A DNA stretch of 5,620 bases, taken from the NCBI GenBank assembly GCA_002869465.1, contig PKSW01000094.1, positions 1 through 5,620 of the forward strand, given 5' to 3'. Positions 1-5,620 of the stretch are shown here, piece after piece. Position numbers and translations under genes: made by a program. Position 1 is the first letter of the stretch, and each line of letters starts with the position of its first letter. This stretch comes from Marinilabiliales bacterium. GTDB taxonomy: Bacteria > Bacteroidota > Bacteroidia > Bacteroidales > F082. The notes under the pieces are model-generated. The model made no database searches, was not told where the DNA came from, and was given only the letters and a program-made list of their open reading frames with translations.

Positions 1-2238
1 AAGATCAATTTCGGTTCCGGCTTTTATATGAAGCTGATAACCCTGTGGAATGATTACCGGATGATCTATCGTAATTTTACCTTTCCTTACATGAATTTCA
101 TTTCCATGAATCCTTTCAATCAATTGCTCATCAGGAAAATTATTATTTCGCATCAGCTCCTGCAAAGGAGATAGCCCGGCATCAGGTTCCGGCCATTGCA
201 TAATTTCCGAAGTGACGGTTTCATTATGTTCACCCACCATTATAAATAAAAAAAGAGCCGGATATTGAATCCAGAATTCATATTCAACTTTATTTTTATA
301 AGTGTATGCGTCCAACTCAGGTTCGGGATGCAAAAATTCACTAATTTTCTGATTGGAATTACCAACTCCCAAAAGAAGCACCGGGTCAGGAAAATAGCTA
401 ACTACTTTTATTAAAATTGAATCATTGGTTTGTTTCATTTTATATGCAACCACCAGATTTTTTGCAAAATATCCATCTAATCCTTTCGTGTATGTTTGAG
501 TTGTTTTTGATACGTTTTTCCACTTTTTATCTTCCATTTGCCTTTCAAGTATGGATTTTTTGAAAGAAGCAAGGTCATTTCTTACAGAAATAGCATGTTC
601 ATATAATCTTGGAATATCAAACTGCAGCTCAGGAAATTCCATTTGGATCAGTGAATCATACCGCATTGCTTCCTCACCAAAATCCTTTGTCATTTTCTCC
701 AGAAAACCTTCGGAAGAATATAATTCAAGATACGTAATGTATGTGTTTACAAATTCATAATCATTGAAAAGTTCCCGCATCATTAAAATAGGTTCATTCT
801 GTAGGTTCACAGAATGGTATGTTATATCTCCTATAAATGTTCTGTCAATCCACTGCGAAAAACCAAGTTCAGTATATGCATCGAAAACAATGGGTTCCAA
901 TTTGCATAATACTGGATTATAATAGAACCTTTGATTGTGCCATATAATACTGTGATATCCTTTAAAAACATCCATTAAAGCATAATACCTGGCGAGGGCA
1001 TCGATGTTGAATATCTCAGAAGCTGTTTTAGTTCTCAACTTGTATTGTTGAAGCAGGTTTTGTGCAATGAGAAATTGATGGTATGTGGCGGTGTCTTCAA
1101 CAATTTTTGAAGTTGAAAATGGTTTGACAACTGCTGCTTCAAAAAAAGGAATTTCAATACTATCAATATCTGCCTTTTTTCCCCTTACTTTATCCCAATA
1201 AACATCTTCAAAAAAGCGTACGATCGGACCTTCGCGTTTGTCCTGGCTTTCAACCAATTGTTTCGTAAAATGCTCTTCCCATGCATACATACCCAGGTTT
1301 TTATGATTTAGATAAACAGGGATAAAACCATATCTTGTTGTTAGCAATCCTTCCGATTGAGCAATTTTATGCAAAAACCATTCATCAGCGCCATTCCTGG
1401 CTTTCGGGTTATGCAAGGAAAAAGTTCTCAGCCGGTTCCAGGTATTTCCACTTTTCAGCTTTAACCTGAACGACCACTTATCGCCATACAAATGATCTAA
1501 CCAGTCGCCTTTCAAACGCAACTTTGTTTTCATCATTTTTCCGTCACCAAAAACAAAGCCTTTCACCCAATCTTCATCATCAGTTTGCAATATTCCTATA
1601 TCAAAGGCTCTCATCCTTACATCCAACAACTTAAGATATTCCGTGGTATCTGTTTCAAGATATAATGCCTGTTCATTATATACAGGATATTCTTTAGACG
1701 CTTTGATTCGAATACTGTAATCATCGAAGTAAATTGTATCATTACTGTTATTCCAGACATAAATTTTTAATTCGTCATCAGTATAATTTGGGGGAATAAA
1801 AAATTCAAGTTCAAGCTGCTCCCAACCGTTCTCACTCACCTTAGCTTCACTGGTTGATTGATAGAATGCATCAGGTTCAGTACTACCGGCTATTAATAGT
1901 GATTTGGCATTAATAGCTTTTCTCCAAATACTTATTTGTACATAATTATCAGCTTTAACTCCCGGAATTGTAATGCCTAATGCAAATTTATTTTTCGGAC
2001 TCGTTATATAACTATAATTTCCGCTTCGCTTAACGGAATTCGTTCTGAAATCGGCCCCTTTGAATATGATTGTTGAGTCATTTTCAGCAAAAAGATCTTT
2101 GCCATCACCGGAAATGGTTTCAGCGCCAAAAAAAATATCGACATCGATATTTTCGTTTCCACTTCTTTGGCATGCTGATATTAAAAATGAAAATATCATC
2201 AGGTAGGATAGAAACCGGTATATTTTTATTTTAATCAT
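1..2238 (-). CDS. CotH-kinase-like lipoprotein, second tandem copy (3' end beyond window)
   Basis: The frame is open without a stop from the ATG at 2238 to the left edge (746 codons), so the gene is partial only at its C-terminus. Residues 1-23 form a lipoprotein signal: basic MIKIKIYR, a hydrophobic stretch, then lipobox LISA-C with Cys23. Residues about 27-185 look like a beta-sandwich, carbohydrate-binding-type domain (NGWE at 137, YVWNN at 160, YFDD at 170). Residues about 190-500 resemble the CotH kinase family: RLKGDW at 241, DKWSFRLKL at 253, WNRLR at 267, YAWEEHF at 318, REGPIVRF at 335, WHNQRFYYNP at 433, LEPIVFD ending at Asp453. A beta-helix begins near residue 710 (PVIIPQGYQLHIKAGTEIDL at the edge). 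It matches the upstream gene throughout; from that alignment roughly 255 residues should lie outside the window. An outer-membrane or surface location is likely. Kinase activity is inferred from family resemblance only; the substrate is unknown. Confidence 0.88.
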   Translation of the reverse strand, partial: MIKIKIYRFLSYLMIFSFLISACQRSGNENIDVDIFFGAETISGDGKDLFAENDSTIIFKGADFRTNSVKRSGNYSYITSPKNKFALGITIPGVKADNYVQISIWRKAINAKSLLIAGSTEPDAFYQSTSEAKVSENGWEQLELEFFIPPNYTDDELKIYVWNNSNDTIYFDDYSIRIKASKEYPVYNEQALYLETDTTEYLKLLDVRMRAFDIGILQTDDEDWVKGFVFGDGKMMKTKLRLKGDWLDHLYGDKWSFRLKLKSGNTWNRLRTFSLHNPKARNGADEWFLHKIAQSEGLLTTRYGFIPVYLNHKNLGMYAWEEHFTKQLVESQDKREGPIVRFFEDVYWDKVRGKKADIDSIEIPFFEAAVVKPFSTSKIVEDTATYHQFLIAQNLLQQYKLRTKTASEIFNIDALARYYALMDVFKGYHSIIWHNQRFYYNPVLCKLEPIVFDAYTELGFSQWIDRTFIGDITYHSVNLQNEPILMMRELFNDYEFVNTYITYLELYSSEGFLEKMTKDFGEEAMRYDSLIQMEFPELQFDIPRLYEHAISVRNDLASFKKSILERQMEDKKWKNVSKTTQTYTKGLDGYFAKNLVVAYKMKQTNDSILIKVVSYFPDPVLLLGVGNSNQKISEFLHPEPELDAYTYKNKVEYEFWIQYPALFLFIMVGEHNETVTSEIMQWPEPDAGLSPLQELMRNNNFPDEQLIERIHGNEIHVRKGKITIDHPVIIPQGYQLHIKAGTEIDL

Positions 2239-2246
2239 TTTTCTTA
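2236..2246 (-). other. Gene junction: stop codon 5 bases before next start (likely translational coupling)
   Basis: The upstream gene's TAA (2246-2244) is followed by five bases, GAAAA, and then the ATG at 2238. There is no room for a separate promoter or terminator, so the two genes are almost certainly on one transcript. The only purine-rich stretch before the ATG is AAGAAAA, a poor Shine-Dalgarno match, as is usual in Bacteroidota. Reinitiation by ribosomes finishing the first gene is a reasonable inference. The start is supported by the lipoprotein signal peptide that follows at once. Confidence 0.75.
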
Positions 2247-5200
2247 ATAAAACAAATCGGCAACATTCGTTTCAACACCTTCAAAAATGTCACCATCGAT
2301 TATCAATATTGAACCTTTTTCGATGAGCATCTTCGTTTTTAAACCTGCCAGTGTAGTAGATATCAACTCCATTTTTGCAGGCCCATATTCAGGTTTCTTT
2401 TGCAGTAATACAAGCCCATAATTACAATCCTGAATATCTGTGTGGCTCACTTTTACCATCGAGAGATCTTTTGATGCAATGCCAATATTGGCACGCATGA
2501 TATTCGTATTTTTCACTACTAATTTTGAATCTTCACCACCGCTTATTCCCTTATCTCTCGCTTCGGTTATTTGAACATCCTGAATTAAGATTTCACTTCC
2601 TGAAAAGTCAATGGCATCATTCCCGATATTTGTAAATTCCGTATTCAAAACTGATCCTGTGCTAAAATCCGAATCAAAAGCATCACCATAAATAAAATTA
2701 AAGTTAGCATACTGAAGTTTGAAATCGGAGCGTATAATATTTAAAGCATCCTCGCAATGGTTCCGGTAAAATTTCGTATTTGTAATATCCACATCCGACT
2801 CGTAGAAAGTAACTGCACCGGTATGTGTCCATCCTTTGTAATCGAGTGTGTTCAAATTTTCGAAAACAACATGATCTATCACTGAACGACCTTCTGCCTG
2901 CAGCACTGTAAATGCATTTGCACTAAAATCAGATGAAGTTATAACTATCGGATCATCTCTTTTTCCGGTTAAATAAACCGGTGAGTATGAAATGAACATT
3001 GCACCTTCAATAAAGTCAATTTTTGTTCCTGCTTCCATGTAAACTCGAAACCCTTTTGGAATAATAACTGCTTCTTTAATCTGATAGTCTCCGGTTTTAA
3101 AAACCAGCTCTTTCTCGCCCTTGCGCGCAATAAAATGATAATTTCGAAAATCCGTTTCCGCCTCGAGTTCCTGTCTTGCGGTCAGTCCGGCAGGATAAGG
3201 CCATGGGTTAATTGGAACTACATAGGTATCAAGTTTGTCTTCCAGCATGAAATATAAATATTTAGACGAACTGTCAACTTTCATTTTTAAAGCTGGCCCT
3301 TCAGCACCTCTATAATAGGCTTGCAATTTGTTTTGCTGTATGTCGATGCTACTCATATAATCAGGGAATACACCTGTTCCCAGGATGTGCAATTTCTTAG
3401 GAAAGTAATTACAGATTTTAATCAGGATGCTGTCTTCATTCAATTCTTCCCGGTAGGCATTTACAAAGTATTCGGGTGTGTTTTGATAGACAATGGAATC
3501 AGAATATCTATAATCAATATATTCATATATGGTTTCCAGGGAGTCTCTTTTATTAAAAACGAAGTTTTTTAATGCTGGTAGATAGTTTCTGATACTCCTG
3601 GCACTTACTTTTATGAATTCACTATCGAAATAATAGTTTGGGAATTCCATCCTGATCAATGAATCATAATACATTTGTTCATCAGCAATTTCATTATAAA
3701 ATCTGTTGACAAAGATTGGATCAGTTACTTCTTTCAACTTTGCAAAGTAATTAATGAGAAAAACTGAATCCATAAACAAGTCTGTCAGAATTTTTTCTTC
3801 AGGTTTCACTTCTTTCATATCATACAACTTGTATGCGAAGTTTTCTTCTAATGCAACATCTCTTTGAATGTTATTGGAATAACCATCAAATGCAATAGGT
3901 TCAAGTTTATCAATAACCGGGTTATAATAATAACGGTGGTTATGCCAGAACATACCATGCCTCGCATGGGTGAGTTCGAGCATGGCATAATAGTTTGCCA
4001 GTTTTTCTATATCAAATATTTCTTCTACCTTTTTTATACCATGTTTATACTGATATAATAATTTCTGAGCATTTAAAAACTGTGCATTCAATGTTGGTGA
4101 TTCAACTGTTTTGCTTTCTCCAAATGGTGTAATCACGGAGGCTTCGAAATAAGGTAATTGTTGCCATTTATCCAACTGGATATAAATTTTCTGTATTTGC
4201 CAGAATGCTTCTTCTGAAAATTTAATGATAGGTCCTTCGCGTCGGTTATTATATTCAAGAAGTTGTTTTGCAAAATGCTCTTCCCATGCATACAAACCTT
4301 TAGGATTGTTATTTATGCTAACAGGCATGAATCCATAACGGGTTGTCAGCATATCTTTGCTTGCATAAAACTTGTGAGTTACCCATTCAAGCAGATAATC
4401 GCGTGAGGCAGGTGTTTGAATTGAAAATGCCCGCAACCGGTTCCAGGCATAATCTTTTCGCATTTTTATTCGAAACGACCATTTATCTCCACTGAGATGG
4501 TCCAGCCAATCACCTTTGAGCCTGAACTTAGCCTTCATGGGCTCATTACCACTGAATACAAACCCTTTAACCCAATCATTATCTGATGATTCCAAAATTC
4601 CATTATCAAACGCTTTTATTCTTTTCTCCTGTAATTTGAGCATATCAGAGGAGTCAATCATTATTGCGAACGGAGGTATTGAATAGTCGGGATAATTTTT
4701 CCTTTCGAGTCTTTCAATAACCATCTGATCAAAAAAGACCGTATCAGAGCCGTTATTCCAAACATAGAATTTTAAACCCTGGAACCCAAAATTCGGAGGA
4801 GTGTATACTTCCAATGCCAACTTCTCCCATCCATTACCGGTTTCCTCTACAGGCATGGAAGTAGCTAAATAAAATATATCTTTCTTTTCAGATGCTGCTA
4901 CCAACACCCCCTTTCCATCCTTTGATTTTCTCCAAACGCTTACTTTAAAATATTGATCAGGGCCGGCATCTTTGATTAAATAGCCAAAAGCAAAGGCTTT
5001 TGTTTTAGGAATGGTTAATGCAGAATATTTACCCGTAAATGCATCTAAATCCGAGCGAAAATATCCGCCATCGAAAAACTCCGCCGAATCATTTGACGCT
5101 ATGAATTTACCTTTGGGTGTAGTTAATTCCGCATCGCAAACCACTTTTTTGCCCGCCGGAAAGTTGTCTGAGCGAATACATGAAAAGACGAATAAACTAG

Positions 5201-5261
5201 CAACAGCCAGACTTATGATCAGGCTTGATTTGAGAAATGATGCAGTGCTTGGAATTTTCAT
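2244..5261 (-). CDS. CotH-kinase-like lipoprotein with C-terminal parallel beta-helix
   Basis: This is a complete 1005-residue protein when started at the ATG at 5261. A TTG at 5270 would add three residues, but the ATG gives a normal signal peptide (MKIPSTASFLKSS...) ending at Cys28; the lipobox VFS-C is slightly atypical (Phe at -2). Domains, numbered from the ATG: about 35-185, a beta-sandwich like carbohydrate-binding modules (NGWE at 143, YVWNN at 166, FFD ending at 178); about 195-500, CotH-kinase-like (RLKGDW 247, DKWSFRIKM 259, WNRLR 273, YAWEEHF 324, REGPIIKF 341, WHNHRYYYNP 439, LEPIAFD ending at Asp459); about 500-700, a helical then mixed linker; about 715-985, a right-handed parallel beta-helix with 21-22-residue rungs. 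CotH-family proteins in Bacillus phosphorylate spore coat proteins; the role in Bacteroidota is not established. It lies upstream of, and is homologous to, the next gene. Likely role: envelope lipoprotein binding and possibly modifying a glycan or glycoprotein. The fold assignment is fairly firm, the activity is not. Confidence 0.93.
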   Translation of the reverse strand: MKIPSTASFLKSSLIISLAVASLFVFSCIRSDNFPAGKKVVCDAELTTPKGKFIASNDSAEFFDGGYFRSDLDAFTGKYSALTIPKTKAFAFGYLIKDAGPDQYFKVSVWRKSKDGKGVLVAASEKKDIFYLATSMPVEETGNGWEKLALEVYTPPNFGFQGLKFYVWNNGSDTVFFDQMVIERLERKNYPDYSIPPFAIMIDSSDMLKLQEKRIKAFDNGILESSDNDWVKGFVFSGNEPMKAKFRLKGDWLDHLSGDKWSFRIKMRKDYAWNRLRAFSIQTPASRDYLLEWVTHKFYASKDMLTTRYGFMPVSINNNPKGLYAWEEHFAKQLLEYNNRREGPIIKFSEEAFWQIQKIYIQLDKWQQLPYFEASVITPFGESKTVESPTLNAQFLNAQKLLYQYKHGIKKVEEIFDIEKLANYYAMLELTHARHGMFWHNHRYYYNPVIDKLEPIAFDGYSNNIQRDVALEENFAYKLYDMKEVKPEEKILTDLFMDSVFLINYFAKLKEVTDPIFVNRFYNEIADEQMYYDSLIRMEFPNYYFDSEFIKVSARSIRNYLPALKNFVFNKRDSLETIYEYIDYRYSDSIVYQNTPEYFVNAYREELNEDSILIKICNYFPKKLHILGTGVFPDYMSSIDIQQNKLQAYYRGAEGPALKMKVDSSSKYLYFMLEDKLDTYVVPINPWPYPAGLTARQELEAETDFRNYHFIARKGEKELVFKTGDYQIKEAVIIPKGFRVYMEAGTKIDFIEGAMFISYSPVYLTGKRDDPIVITSSDFSANAFTVLQAEGRSVIDHVVFENLNTLDYKGWTHTGAVTFYESDVDITNTKFYRNHCEDALNIIRSDFKLQYANFNFIYGDAFDSDFSTGSVLNTEFTNIGNDAIDFSGSEILIQDVQITEARDKGISGGEDSKLVVKNTNIMRANIGIASKDLSMVKVSHTDIQDCNYGLVLLQKKPEYGPAKMELISTTLAGLKTKMLIEKGSILIIDGDIFEGVETNVADLFY

Positions 5262-5296
5262 GTATATCAATATTCAATTATTGATCTAAAGATTTG

Positions 5297-5304
5297 CAAA
5301 GATA
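5297..5304 (-). promoter_or_regulatory. Candidate Bacteroidota-type -7 promoter element for the lipoprotein operon
   Basis: On the minus strand this reads TATCTTTG, an exact match to the TAnnTTTG -7 consensus of the primary sigma factor of Bacteroidota. It lies 35 bases upstream of the ATG at 5261, which would give a leader of roughly 30 bases. No clear TTG (-33) element is seen at the usual 19-21-base spacing, so the site is supported by its -7 part and its position only. Confidence 0.5.
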
Positions 5305-5355
5305 CAGGTTTAAATATTTAAAATGAAGGAGTGAAATATTTCAAAACTTTTTAAA

Positions 5356-5366
5356 TGTCGGCGACA
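5356..5366. promoter_or_regulatory. Short perfect palindrome TGTCG-G-CGACA in the intergenic region
   Basis: Two 5-base arms (TGTCG and CGACA) flank a single G. This is the most GC-rich spot in an otherwise AT-rich intergenic region, and it sits about midway between the divergent starts. It resembles a small operator more than a hairpin, since a 1-base loop cannot form. No known regulator site was recognised. Confidence 0.2.
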
Positions 5367-5419
5367 GCCCGTATGATTATTAGATCAACAGAATGGCACT
5401 AATAAATGCGCATAATGAA

Positions 5420-5427
5420 TGAATTTG
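5420..5427 (+). promoter_or_regulatory. Weak candidate -7 element for the rightward gene
   Basis: TGAATTTG matches TAnnTTTG at all but one fixed position and lies 29 bases before the ATG at 5457, a sensible distance. The overlapping alternative TACTTTTA at 5428-5435 also has one mismatch. No -33 TTG was found at the proper distance for either. Confidence 0.2.
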
Positions 5428-5456
5428 TACTTTTACTCTATATTGAAAAAATTAAA

Positions 5457-5620
5457 ATGCGATTACTGATTACTGTCTCATTTTTTATTTTCCATACTGT
5501 TTTGCTGTTAGCACAGGATACACCTGGCAATACATTTGGCGGACCAAATGATGATATTGGATATTCCTTATGCAATGCGCATGATGTTGGCTTTATTTTG
5601 GCCGGAACAACCAGAAACTC
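5457..5620 (+). CDS. Secreted repeat protein, N-terminal fragment (continues beyond right edge)
   Basis: From the ATG at 5457 the frame is open to the window end (54 full codons). Residues 1-19 form a signal peptide (MRLLITVSFFIFHTVLLLA), with probable cleavage before Gln20. The mature start then reads FGGPNDDIGYS at 27-37 and GFILAGTTRN at 45-54. This pattern (FGGxxDDxGYS, about ten residues, GGYIIAGxT) is typical of long secreted Bacteroidota proteins made of beta-propeller-like repeats of about 50 residues, often exported with a C-terminal sorting domain; neither further repeats nor a sorting domain can be seen here. In-frame ATGs at 5406 and 5415 exist, but they would put an unsuitable extension before the signal peptide, so 5457 is preferred. 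It is divergent from the lipoprotein operon and no functional link is evident. Confidence 0.75.
   Translation, partial: MRLLITVSFFIFHTVLLLAQDTPGNTFGGPNDDIGYSLCNAHDVGFILAGTTRN

Larger units (their letters stand above)
5281..5388. repeat. 9-bp inverted repeat pair framing the divergent intergenic region
   Basis: TTGATCTAA at 5281-5289 and its exact reverse complement TTAGATCAA at 5380-5388 lie 90 bases apart between the two divergent genes. The left arm falls between the candidate -7 element and the start of the lipoprotein gene. The arms are too far apart for an ordinary terminator hairpin. They could be paired binding sites for a regulator, but a 9-base match in an AT-rich stretch of this length can also arise by chance. 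Confidence 0.3.

Noticed and set aside
551..760. Plus-strand open frame of 69 codons
   Set aside because: It lies wholly opposite the second lipoprotein gene, whose reading frame is supported by homology to its neighbour; no signal or domain is seen.
3321..3572. Plus-strand open frame of 83 codons
   Set aside because: Antisense to the linker region of the complete lipoprotein gene; composition looks like a shadow frame.
3864..4058. Plus-strand open frame of 64 codons
   Set aside because: Antisense to the conserved CotH-like motif region, so its sequence is fixed by the real gene on the other strand.
1..5261. Possibility that the paired genes are a mobile element or one gene split by a frameshift
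   Set aside because: Each copy has its own start and lipoprotein signal, and the domain order restarts from the beginning, so this is a tandem duplication; no transposase, terminal repeats or target duplications were seen.
5262..5270. TTG start three codons upstream for the complete lipoprotein
   Set aside because: The ATG at 5261 gives a conventional signal peptide with a lysine right after Met; the three added residues bring nothing and no ribosome binding site favours the TTG.
5011..5289. Plus-strand open frame of 92 codons running into the intergenic region
   Set aside because: Antisense to the signal peptide and N-terminal domain of the complete lipoprotein; its start has no supporting context and the product resembles nothing known.
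5406..5456. Upstream in-frame ATGs (5406, 5415) for the rightward gene
   Set aside because: They would place extra charged and mixed residues ahead of a good signal peptide beginning at 5457, and they overlap the only plausible promoter-like element.

Overview
The window looks like a piece of an AT-rich Bacteroidota (Bacteroidetes) chromosome. The signs are lipoprotein signal peptides with no clear Shine-Dalgarno sequence ahead of the starts, a TATCTTTG element of the TAnnTTTG type upstream of the main gene, and a secreted protein starting at the right edge whose first residues resemble the FGGxxDD...GYS...GGFILAG repeat proteins common in that phylum. The species cannot be told from the sequence.

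Layout. Almost everything up to about position 5261 is one minus-strand transcription unit of two large, tandem, homologous lipoprotein genes. The first to be transcribed (5261 to 2244) is complete. The second starts 5 bases after the first one's stop codon, at 2238, and stays open for 746 codons to the left edge, where it is cut. Both have the same domain order: lipoprotein signal, a beta-sandwich (carbohydrate-binding-like) domain, a CotH-kinase-like domain, a mixed helical/linker region, and a C-terminal right-handed parallel beta-helix. Only the start of the beta-helix is visible in the second gene. After a short divergent intergenic region (about 5262-5456), a plus-strand gene for a secreted protein begins at 5457 and leaves the window at the right edge.

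How they may work together. The two lipoproteins are old tandem duplicates, clearly alike in protein but well diverged, and are probably co-transcribed and translationally coupled. Their architecture suggests envelope- or surface-anchored proteins that recognise a glycan or glycoprotein and may phosphorylate it, as CotH does for spore coat proteins. That role is inference. At least one copy may be catalytically altered, because residues in the expected active-site area differ between the copies. The divergent plus-strand gene need not belong to the same pathway. No RNA genes, mobile elements, CRISPR arrays or terminators were recognised.
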